Shown here one piece after another: positions 26,046 through 33,319 of a stretch of DNA of 40,134 nt. The stretch is from an uncultured Woeseiaceae bacterium (GTDB lineage Bacteria; Pseudomonadota; Gammaproteobacteria; Steroidobacterales; Woeseiaceae): contig CAMYIS010000263.1 in the NCBI GenBank assembly GCA_947258485.1, positions 1 through 40,134 on the forward strand, written 5' to 3'. The stretch's first letter is position 1. Every line of letters begins with the position of its first letter. The position numbers and the translations under genes are program-made. The notes under the pieces were generated by a model. It saw only the letters and a list, made by a program, of their open reading frames with translations, searched no databases and was not told the DNA's origin.

Positions 26046-26216
26046 AGATTCTGCATAAACGTTGGAACTGATCTGCTGACCGCTTTGATCAATCGCGTAA
26101 AGCAATTCGCAGCCTTCCAGGGAACTGACATATTGAGCCAGCAGCTTGTCGGGCTTGCATTGGTGGTAGTTAAATGTCCTTAACATGCTGATACGACATA
26201 CGAGTTTTTTCTGCAG
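26046..26216 (-). pseudogene. relic of a PDC/Cache-type sensor-domain gene
   Basis: The minus frame from about 26216 to 26046 reads like a real protein: MSYQMLRTFNYHQ, then KPDKLLAQYVSSLEG, then CELLYAIDQSGQQISSNVY. The last pattern (hydrophobic strand, D-x-x-G-x-Q-I-S-x-N) is typical of the strand-turn-strand in PDC/Cache sensor domains. No good start or ribosome site is seen upstream. Past 26046 the frame runs antisense into the Usp gene and loses protein character. I take it as a fragment of a sensor or chemoreceptor gene. It lies in the otherwise empty 340-bp gap between the Usp and histone-like genes. Confidence 0.3.
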
Positions 26217-26276
26217 GCAGCGTCTTGGATTGAACGTTTGCTGTTATCGCGGCTCTTACTGACGGACATCAAGGTG

Positions 26277-26305
26277 TTGACATAGATATTGCTCTGCGTT
26301 ATTTG
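26277..26305 (+). promoter_or_regulatory. candidate sigma-70 promoter for the histone-like gene
   Basis: A perfect -35 box TTGACA (26277-26282) is followed by a 17-base spacer and TATTTG (26300-26305), which matches the first three positions of the -10 consensus. Transcription would begin near 26312, leaving a leader of about 47 bases before the ATG at 26359. Confidence 0.45.
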
Positions 26306-26358
26306 CACCATTACAAGAATCTGATTCAGGGCTCATGATTGCCCGGAGGAACCACACG

Positions 26359-26682
26359 ATGCCTACAAATAGCCGTTCGACAAAATCAACCAGGAAAGCC
26401 AGCAAGAAAGCCAGCAAGAAGGCCAGCAAGAAGGTTGCCAAGAAAGCTGCCAAGAAAGTCGCCAAGAAAGTCGCCAAGAAGGTCGCGAAGAAAACTGCCA
26501 GACGCCCGCAGGGCTCCCGGAAAACAGCTGTCCAAGTCTCTGCAGAATCACGCCGCGAGATGATTGCAAAGGCCGCGTACTATCGTGCAGAAAAGCGCAA
26601 CTTCCAGGACGGTGATCCTGTGGCGGACTGGTTATCTTGCGAGAAAGAGGTTGACGGTCTTCTGTCGAGAGCTGCTCGCTAA
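26359..26682 (+). CDS. histone H1-like Lys/Ala/Ser-repeat protein with C-terminal DUF2934
   Basis: ATG 26359 follows GGAGGA at eight bases; an upstream in-frame codon at 26335 lacks a site. The 107-residue product has two parts. Residues 8-49 are a highly basic tail of four-residue units (KKAS, KKVA, KKAA), like the C-terminal domain of histone H1 and bacterial HctB/AlgP-type proteins, which bind DNA without sequence preference. Residues 65-104 form a DUF2934 motif (REMIAKAAYYRAEKRNFQDGDPVADWLSCEKEVDGLL), a small helical unit of unknown role found in many proteobacteria. A nucleoid-associated role is likely. The gene ends 14 bases from the convergent thioredoxin-like gene. Confidence 0.85.
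   Translation: MPTNSRSTKSTRKASKKASKKASKKVAKKAAKKVAKKVAKKVAKKTARRPQGSRKTAVQVSAESRREMIAKAAYYRAEKRNFQDGDPVADWLSCEKEVDGLLSRAAR
26395..26502 (+). repeat. in-gene tandem 12-bp repeats coding KKAS/KKVA units
   Basis: About nine imperfect 12-base units of the form AAGAAAGCCAGC or AAGAAAGTCGCC lie head to tail inside the histone-like gene, keeping the reading frame. Such repeats can gain or lose units by slippage, changing the tail length without a frameshift. Confidence 0.8.
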
Positions 26683-26696
26683 CAGCTGCGCTTCAA

Positions 26697-27341
26697 TCAG
26701 TCCACCGAGTCAGGCGCATGCACGCGCGAACGCTCGGCAATGTCGCGAACGAACTTGAGTATCTGCTTCGAGGAAAAACGCCGCGACGGTTCCAGCTGGC
26801 CCTCGTTCGTTGTGCCGATGACCTTGCCTTCCGGATCGAAGAAGACGGCAACGGGAATACCTCTTGTCAACGAAACGCCGAGGGACTCGGCGACATCGCG
26901 GTTCTGGTTGAACTTACCGACATCGACATTGACGAACCGGAACAGGTCGCGTGCGTAGCCGGCGACCGGCTCGCTGTTGAGGTGGCGATGTAGTGTCCGG
27001 CAATCCAGGCACCAGTTGGCGCCGAAGGTCACCATCAGGAACTTACGCTCTGACTGCGCCTCCATTCGCGCATTGCTGACTAGCGCAGCGGCATCCGCTT
27101 GCGCATCGTATGGCAGTTCGTCCTGGCTAAAGGAAAATTTTCCCGGAACTCCGGGCCGGAAAAGCTCCTCGGTGAGTTCGTGGTTCTCTTGCTGCAACAG
27201 GTCCAGCCGGGCCTGCTGCTCATCGAGAAGTTCGCGTTGGACAGGAGTCTGCCCGCTCACAAGCAGCGCACCGTGGTAGACGACCAGGCCCAGTATCAGC
27301 CCTGCCAAGAATGCAAATATCGTTGTCCGCGCTTGTCTCAT
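26697..27341 (-). CDS. membrane-anchored thioredoxin-like protein
   Basis: This 214-residue protein has one N-terminal membrane helix (about 7-29), then a coiled-coil segment (DEQQARLDLLQQENHELTEEL, 40-60) and a thioredoxin-fold domain. The active site is WCLDC at 110-114 (Cys111, Cys114), in the context MVTFGANWCLDCRTLHRHL. The cis-proline loop is TRGIPVAVFFDPEGKVIG. The fold lies on the periplasmic side, where it could reduce or oxidise disulfides. WCxDC is seen in DUF255/thioredoxin_7-like proteins as well as in DsbD-type domains. The gene is convergent with the histone-like gene. The upstream 171 bp to the next, divergent gene hold both promoters. Confidence 0.87.
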   Translation of the reverse strand: MRQARTTIFAFLAGLILGLVVYHGALLVSGQTPVQRELLDEQQARLDLLQQENHELTEELFRPGVPGKFSFSQDELPYDAQADAAALVSNARMEAQSERKFLMVTFGANWCLDCRTLHRHLNSEPVAGYARDLFRFVNVDVGKFNQNRDVAESLGVSLTRGIPVAVFFDPEGKVIGTTNEGQLEPSRRFSSKQILKFVRDIAERSRVHAPDSVD

Positions 27342-27512
27342 GGCACCGTCTTGATTCTAAATGACTCGAACAAATTTACTGCAGATCCCTCTGATTTCGC
27401 AATATAAGCGCAATATCAATGACTTAGGGGCGGCATAAATTGACCAACTTTAGGGCTTGTGCTAAGTACTTATAGATAACACGACAAAATCAGCTGTGCA
27501 GGAGTATTCGTT

Positions 27513-27989
27513 ATGCAATCACCCTTGAGATTTCTGGTCGCACTGGTCGCCATTTTGTTCTCCATGGATGCTATAGCCTGCGGCGACAGCCTCTACCGTG
27601 TTGGCAAGGGCGTCTCCTATCGCGTCTATACGGCTCCATTGCCGGGCAGCGTGCTCGTGTACGGGCAATCCGAGGGCGCCAAGCTGTTGGCCGAAGCCCT
27701 GGCCCAGTCGGGTCACGGCGTGCGCTTTGTCGAAAATGAGCTGGAGCTGGCCGTTGAGCTCAAGACGGGAGACTACGACGTGGTCATCGCGCCTTACAGC
27801 GATCATAGTGCGGTGGAGGGCAGCGCCGGCGCTTCGGGCAGTGTCAGCACCACGTATCTGCCCGTCGCTCTGAGCAGCGACGAGGCTGAGGCCGCCAGCC
27901 AGAGCTATGCGAACGTGATGGTCGCTGAACGGGACGAGATCAAGCACTACCTCAAAGCGATCCACAAAACGCTGAAAGACAAGACCTAG
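27513..27989 (+). CDS. small exported protein, receiver-like alpha/beta layout, unknown function
   Basis: ATG 27513 follows CAGGAG at nine bases. The 158-residue product has a signal peptide (about 1-22, ending DAIAC; the Cys may alternatively be a lipobox or a disulfide partner). The mature part reads as alternating strands and helices: GSVLVYGQSEGAKLLAEALAQSGHGVRFVENELELAVELKTGDYDVVIAPYSD resembles the first half of a response-regulator receiver domain in pattern (VLVYG, helix, VRFVE, helix, YDVVIA). A fully conserved phospho-acceptor Asp is not evident. A receiver-like fold outside the cytoplasm would not be phosphorylated in the usual way. It is 25 bases upstream of an outer-membrane barrel gene, so the two probably work together. 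No family name is offered. Confidence 0.7.
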   Translation: MQSPLRFLVALVAILFSMDAIACGDSLYRVGKGVSYRVYTAPLPGSVLVYGQSEGAKLLAEALAQSGHGVRFVENELELAVELKTGDYDVVIAPYSDHSAVEGSAGASGSVSTTYLPVALSSDEAEAASQSYANVMVAERDEIKHYLKAIHKTLKDKT

Positions 27990-28014
27990 GCCTGACAACA
28001 CGCAAAGCGGGCAA

Positions 28015-29016
28015 ATGAATTCGAGAGGAAAAGCTCTACGCGGGTTCGCCCCGGTATCCTGGGCGATTTTGCTCGGCGTGCCAGTCTTGCTCGGTGGCCT
28101 TTCTGCCAACCCGGCGCTGGCGCAGAGCCAGACGAAGGGCGACGCCAGCATTCGGCTGGAACTCCAGCACATCAGCACCGGGACGTTTGAGTTCGATATC
28201 GGTGAGGCCGATTACTGGACCACTGATACGCAGGTCGTGTTGATTTCTGGTGACTATGCGATTTCCGATCGCATGACAGTGTTTGGCGCGCTGCCTTACG
28301 TGCGTAAGCGCTTCACCTCGCTGGTAGACTGGGGCGGCGATCCGCACAATCCCAACGATTTCTACTGGGTCGACTTCGTGCCGCCGGACAAGCGCTTCTG
28401 GGATGACGGGGAGTATCACGGCGATTTTCAGGACTTTTCCATTGGCGTTTCCTATGTGCTCACGGAGGAGGGCCCGCTGACTGTTACTCCGTTCATGAGC
28501 TACGGGGTTCCGGTGAGCAACTACCCGTTCTTCGCCAAGGCAGCTATCGGGAAGAATCTCTGGACCCTCCCGGTCGGCGTGTCGCTGAGCTATGTACCGT
28601 ACTTCTCGGACTGGCATTTTGCTGGCAGCATTGCCTACGTCTTCTCCGAGAAACCGATCAATGTCAACGTCGACTATTCGGTGCTCCATTTATCAGCGGG
28701 TTACTGGTTCAAGCCGAATCTTTCGATAAACGCCTTTCTTGCAGGCAAGTACACATGGCAAGGTTATGAGTTCCTGGATTTCGTGGACGATCTCGCCACG
28801 TTCGTTTACCCCGACGATGTCGGCACCGAGGCGTGGTGGCATCACGATCGCCTGTTCGCTGCGAGGCACCTGAATATCGGTGTGGGCTTTGACTATTTCC
28901 TGAACGAGAACTACAAAGTGTCAGGCAGCGGTTATACCGGGATCTGGGCGGAGACGACGAACGTAATCGACTCCGCGTTCACACTTGGCGTGACCCGCTA
29001 CTTCGGCGGCGAATGA
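28015..29016 (+). CDS. outer-membrane beta-barrel protein (MetA/phenol-pathway channel-like)
   Basis: This 333-residue protein has a long signal peptide (1-36, ending NPALAQ). The rest is alternating aromatic and polar strands with tight turns, such as FGALPYVRKRF, DFSIGVSYVLTEEGPLTVTPFMSYGVPV, SLSYVPYFSDWHFAGSIAYVFSEK and LHLSAGYWFKPNLSINAFLAGKY. The last strand (FTLGVTRYFGGE) ends the barrel. The length and pattern of about 12-14 strands resemble the transporter-like family that includes MetA-pathway barrels, but the match is by pattern only. It follows the small exported protein gene by 25 bases on the same strand and ends 84 bases before the first TPR gene. The cargo is unknown. Confidence 0.75.
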   Translation: MNSRGKALRGFAPVSWAILLGVPVLLGGLSANPALAQSQTKGDASIRLELQHISTGTFEFDIGEADYWTTDTQVVLISGDYAISDRMTVFGALPYVRKRFTSLVDWGGDPHNPNDFYWVDFVPPDKRFWDDGEYHGDFQDFSIGVSYVLTEEGPLTVTPFMSYGVPVSNYPFFAKAAIGKNLWTLPVGVSLSYVPYFSDWHFAGSIAYVFSEKPINVNVDYSVLHLSAGYWFKPNLSINAFLAGKYTWQGYEFLDFVDDLATFVYPDDVGTEAWWHHDRLFAARHLNIGVGFDYFLNENYKVSGSGYTGIWAETTNVIDSAFTLGVTRYFGGE

Positions 29017-29100
29017 CCACAAACTGACGTCCTCTACTGTTCAGGCGCTTGCGTCGCAGCGTAGACTTCTTTATCAATTGTCGGCCCGAGATTGCTAGCG

Positions 29101-31179
29101 ATGCCCGAGCAGTCCTTCTTCGCTGAACTTCGAAAACGCAAGGTCGTGCAGGTGGCAGCGATCTATGGCGCCGTGTCCTGGGGCGTGACCGAGGTCGTCG
29201 TCACCGTCACTGAGCAGCTGTTCCTGCCGCAGTGGATATCAACCCTGGCCGTCATCGGTTTCGTTGTCGGATTCCCGGTGGCAATGTTCCTCGCCTGGAT
29301 CTTCGATCTGACTGCCGAGGGTATTCGCCGGACGGAGGTTACGAGTCGCCGCGGGACTGCGAGCATCGCGCTGTCGATGCTGCTGCTGGTCGCCGGAACG
29401 GCTGGACTGTTCTTTCTCATTAAACCGGCGATACAGGAACGTGGCCCGGATTCCGATATACCGATCCTGGCGAACAGCATCGCCGTGTTGCCGTTCGATA
29501 ACGCGAGTCGCAATCCTAACGACACGTACCTGAGCGCGGGCCTAAGCGATGAGTTGCGCGACCAACTCGGACGCGTGTCCGGGCTGCGCATTGCGGCGCG
29601 ATCCTCGTCGATCGCCATTCGTGGGCTCCAGGGCGATGCCATGTTGAGTGCGGCGAAGCTCGGCGTCGCGCACCTGGTCGAAGGCAGCCTGCGGCGTCAG
29701 GGCAATGTACTGCGTGTGTCGGTGCAACTCGTCGACGGCGCAAGCGGTCTGACGATGTGGACGGACTCGTTCGACCGTGGCCCTGCCGAGTTTCTCAGCC
29801 TGCAGCAGGAGATCATGGAGAATATCGTGCACCAACTGCTTCCGGGTTCGACGGAAGCACTGCCGGCGCCAGCGACGCGCAACGCAACTGCCAATGAAGC
29901 TCTGCTCCTCGGCCGTTTCTACGAGCAACAGGTTCGCGCAACCGAGGAAGTTGACACCCGGCTGTTGCTCAAGGCAATTGGTCATTACCGCGACGCGGTC
30001 TACCTCGATCCTGAGTCGGCACTGGTGCACAGTCGTCTGGCCGGTGCGCTCTTGTATCTCGGCGATATCGATGCGGCGGAGGCGCCGATTTTTAAGGCGC
30101 TTTCACTCGATCCGAACCTGTCCGAAGTTCAACATACGTTGGGGCTATACTATTTCGCCCGCGGACTGCCGGAAGCCTATGCGGCATTTGAGCGCGCCGT
30201 GGAACTTGACCCGGACAATGCTGACGCATTAGAGCATTATGCCTTCGTGCGCTGGATTCAGGGCATAGACGATAATGTTGCGGACCTTTACCGCCGAGCG
30301 CTGGAGATCGATCGGCAATCATTGTCGCGCTACGGCAGTCTCGGCCAGATTCTCGGCAATGAGGGTAAGACCGGGAAAGTACTGGAGTTGATCCGTCGCA
30401 TCGAGCAGCGCTTCGAAGGTGCCGATGCCTACCGCCTGATTTCCCTGCTGCTGGAACTGACTGGCAAGGTCGATCAAGCTATCGCCTGGGGTATTCGTGC
30501 GCGCGACCTTGAGACCGGCAATAGCGATCACGTCGAGTGGCTTGCCGAATTGTATGCCGAAATCGGCGATTATGAGACTGCAAGGAAACTGCAGCCGACG
30601 CCCGGCATTGGCCTGCTGTTCAATATGCGCCGCTACGACGAATTGATCGACGCTGCCGAGTTTCTGGTTATTGAAAATCCGGATGATATAGAAATTCGCT
30701 ATCTGTTGGCGTTCGCTTACAACACCGTCGGACAGTACGAAGCCGCGGTGCGGATTCTTAGTTCAACCGGGCTCCCCGAGTCCGTAATGATATTCCCGAG
30801 AACGGACCTGGAATGGAAGGGCTACTTCACGCTGGTCAACGCGACCTTCGGCCTCGGCGAGCTTGAAACCGCGCAGGGTCTGGCGGCCTGGTATTTCAAT
30901 GATCCGACTCATCACGACAACCCCGACTGGTGGATTGAAACCCACCTGGCTTGTAGTCTCGCCGTGCTCGGTCGTGATGTGGAAGCGCTGGACAAACTCG
31001 AACAAACCCTGCGCAGTCCACGCCTGGCCCCCGTATATGCGCTCGAGGATTCCCTCTGTTTCAAGAAGTATGCCGATGATCGCCGCTACCAGGCTGTCGT
31101 CAGGCATTTCCGGGCAAGGCGTGCCGAGTTGCGTGCGCGCTTGCCGGCGACACTGGCGAAATTCGGTGTCAGCCTCTAG
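29101..31179 (+). CDS. TolB/FlgO-like and TPR membrane protein, paralogue 1
   Basis: This 692-residue protein uses ATG 29101 (MPEQS). A cytoplasmic N-terminal FFAELRKRK segment is followed by three membrane helices (about 17-38, 45-66 and 86-105). A domain of about 130 residues then begins SIAVLPFDNAS, with LSAGLSDELRDQLGRVSGLRIAARSSS and HLVEGSLRRQGNVLRVSVQLVD. This is the TolB-N/FlgO-like fold often found in front of TPRs in adenylate-cyclase-like sensor proteins. Several TPR units follow from about residue 270 (for example SALVHSRLAGALLYLGDIDAAEAPIFKALSLDPN). The soluble part lies outside the cytoplasm if three helices are present. The role is probably a scaffold or signal sensor. It has two minus-strand paralogues immediately downstream. 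Confidence 0.87.
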   Translation: MPEQSFFAELRKRKVVQVAAIYGAVSWGVTEVVVTVTEQLFLPQWISTLAVIGFVVGFPVAMFLAWIFDLTAEGIRRTEVTSRRGTASIALSMLLLVAGTAGLFFLIKPAIQERGPDSDIPILANSIAVLPFDNASRNPNDTYLSAGLSDELRDQLGRVSGLRIAARSSSIAIRGLQGDAMLSAAKLGVAHLVEGSLRRQGNVLRVSVQLVDGASGLTMWTDSFDRGPAEFLSLQQEIMENIVHQLLPGSTEALPAPATRNATANEALLLGRFYEQQVRATEEVDTRLLLKAIGHYRDAVYLDPESALVHSRLAGALLYLGDIDAAEAPIFKALSLDPNLSEVQHTLGLYYFARGLPEAYAAFERAVELDPDNADALEHYAFVRWIQGIDDNVADLYRRALEIDRQSLSRYGSLGQILGNEGKTGKVLELIRRIEQRFEGADAYRLISLLLELTGKVDQAIAWGIRARDLETGNSDHVEWLAELYAEIGDYETARKLQPTPGIGLLFNMRRYDELIDAAEFLVIENPDDIEIRYLLAFAYNTVGQYEAAVRILSSTGLPESVMIFPRTDLEWKGYFTLVNATFGLGELETAQGLAAWYFNDPTHHDNPDWWIETHLACSLAVLGRDVEALDKLEQTLRSPRLAPVYALEDSLCFKKYADDRRYQAVVRHFRARRAELRARLPATLAKFGVSL

Positions 31180-31197
31180 CTACTCGCCGGTTTCAGA

Positions 31198-33285
31198 TCA
31201 AAGTTTGACGCCGAACTCGGCGAGCGTGGTCGGTAGTTTCTCCCTGATCCGGGCGCGGCGCTCTTCCTGGTCACGCAATACGTCGAGATACACAGGATCC
31301 TCGGTGTAAGGCTTGAAACACCACGAGTCGCGCAACACGGGCATGGGCGCAAGGCGCGCGCTTTCCTTGATGCGCGGCAACAGCTCGAGCGCCTCCTCAT
31401 CCCGCCCCATGGCCGCGTAGATGCAGCTCCCGTACAGCGCGATCCAGCCGATGTCGCCGTGTAACCCGGTTTCAACAGCATAGGTCGCGAGGGAATGTCC
31501 GGCTTCATTGGCATCGGGGAGGTCGGATGCAATGAGCGCGCTGATAAGTGTCAACGCTGCTTCAACCTCGGATACAGAGCGGTAAATATCATCGACAAAA
31601 GTTTTTGGTAGTCCGGTAGAACTGTATACATGGATAGCGGATTCGTGCGCGCCTGTATAGTGGTATGCCCGGGCCAGCAGGTAACGGACCTCCATGTCGC
31701 CCGGCCTGTCGATCATCAGGAATTCCGCTTCGTCGATTAACTCAGCGTATCGCCGCATCTGGAACAGAACTCCCAGCGAAGGCGAAGGATCGAATCGAAG
31801 CAGTGTTTCCTCGTCGCCAATGATTGCGTACAGTTCTGCGAGCCTTTCTACATGATCAGGGTTGTCAGGCTCGAGTTCCCGGGCGCGCAGGGTCCACGCA
31901 ATCGACCGGTCAACGTCACCGATCAGTTCGTTAAGCCAGTCGAGGGCTCGGTAGGATTCAGCATCGTCAAAAAGCGTCCGAATATTCTGGATGACCGTCG
32001 GGACCTCACTCGCGCGGCCGGCCCTGCCCAGGAATCCGCCGAGAGAATAATGCCTCTCGAGGGACAATGGATCGAGTTCCAGCGCACGCCGCAACAGCAG
32101 GGCCGGATCGCCGAGTTCCCGACCGGCAATGGTAGTGCCAATCCAGTTCGCGTAGTTCTGCAGCGCATCGGCGTTGTTCGGGTTGAGCTCCACGGCTCTT
32201 CGCCAGGCGGAAGCCACTTCAGGCATGCCGCGTGCCCAGTAGAACTCGCCGAGGGTGTTCTGGACTTCCGATAGATTGGGCTGCAGTGAGAGCGCCCTGA
32301 ATACGTGCGACTCTGCAGTCTCGATCTCGCCCAGGTACAACAAGGCGCCGGCCAGCCGGCTGTGGGCGAGCGCGGACGCCGGATCCGCTTCCGTCGCCTC
32401 GCGGTAAAGACCGATGGCCTTACGCAACGTATCGTCATCACGGACCTGTCGGTCGCGAACCTGGCGCTCGTAGTGCTGCGCGAGCAGCATTAGTTCGTTG
32501 GCGTTTGCGTCCCGGGTGGCCGGCGCGGTGACCACATCCTCGGCGTGTGGCAGTATGCGTCGCACGATCTCATCGGCAATGGTCTGCTGCACGTTGAGCA
32601 ACTCGTTTTCACCCCGTTCGTAGGTGTCGGACCAGACGGCGAGCCCGGTGTGGCCTTCGATCAATTGCACCGATACCCGCAGTCGTCTGCCCTGGCGGCG
32701 CATGCTGCCTTCGACCAGGTGTGCTACGCCGAGCGTATTTGATGCAGCGAGCGCGCCCATGCCGCGTTCGCGTGCAGCCACGGAGGACGAGCGTGCGGCG
32801 ATGCGGAGCTGTGCGACTCGACCGAGCTGGTCTCTAAGCTCATCGCTTAAGCCCTCGCTGAGATAGGCGTCGTCTTCATCCTGGCTGGCGTTCTCGAAAG
32901 GCAGGACCGCGATACTGTTCACCGAAATACCCGGTCTCGAACCAGCCCCGTCGAGCGAGGGTTTTATCAGGAGAAAAAGCCCCGCGGTTCCGGCTACCAA
33001 CAGCACCATCGACAGCGCAATGCTCGCCGTCCCGCGGCGGCTCGTTATGTCTGTTCGCTGGATGCCTTCCGACGTGATGTCGAATGTCCACGACAGGAAC
33101 ATCGCGACCGGGAAACCGACGACGAAGCCGATAACCGCAAGCGTCGATATCCACTGCGGCAGGAACAGTTGCTCGACGACAGTAACAACGATTTCGGTGA
33201 CGCCCCAGGCAACGGCGCCATAGATGGCAGCAGCCTGCAGCACCTTGCGCTTGCGCAATTCGGCGAAAAAGGAACTGCCGCTCAT
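31198..33285 (-). CDS. TolB/FlgO-like and TPR membrane protein, paralogue 2
   Basis: This is a 695-residue protein with the same plan as paralogue 1: SSFFAELRKRKVLQAAAIYGAVAWG at the start, three helices, a TolB-like domain opening with SIAVLPFENASQDEDDAYLSEGLSDELRDQL, then TPR units (SALAHSRLAGALLYLGEIETAESHVFRALSLQPN and others). The N-terminal ~110 residues are far more conserved with the neighbouring copies than the C-terminal TPRs. Convergent with paralogue 1: the stops are only 18 bases apart. It lies 34 bases downstream of the broken paralogue 3 on the same strand, so 3 and 2 formed an operon. No enzymatic motif is seen. The likely role is a membrane-anchored protein-binding scaffold. 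Confidence 0.87.
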   Translation of the reverse strand: MSGSSFFAELRKRKVLQAAAIYGAVAWGVTEIVVTVVEQLFLPQWISTLAVIGFVVGFPVAMFLSWTFDITSEGIQRTDITSRRGTASIALSMVLLVAGTAGLFLLIKPSLDGAGSRPGISVNSIAVLPFENASQDEDDAYLSEGLSDELRDQLGRVAQLRIAARSSSVAARERGMGALAASNTLGVAHLVEGSMRRQGRRLRVSVQLIEGHTGLAVWSDTYERGENELLNVQQTIADEIVRRILPHAEDVVTAPATRDANANELMLLAQHYERQVRDRQVRDDDTLRKAIGLYREATEADPASALAHSRLAGALLYLGEIETAESHVFRALSLQPNLSEVQNTLGEFYWARGMPEVASAWRRAVELNPNNADALQNYANWIGTTIAGRELGDPALLLRRALELDPLSLERHYSLGGFLGRAGRASEVPTVIQNIRTLFDDAESYRALDWLNELIGDVDRSIAWTLRARELEPDNPDHVERLAELYAIIGDEETLLRFDPSPSLGVLFQMRRYAELIDEAEFLMIDRPGDMEVRYLLARAYHYTGAHESAIHVYSSTGLPKTFVDDIYRSVSEVEAALTLISALIASDLPDANEAGHSLATYAVETGLHGDIGWIALYGSCIYAAMGRDEEALELLPRIKESARLAPMPVLRDSWCFKPYTEDPVYLDVLRDQEERRARIREKLPTTLAEFGVKL

Positions 33286-33319
33286 GGTTCAGTAGTCGCG
33301 TAGTTTCGCCGTAAAATAA

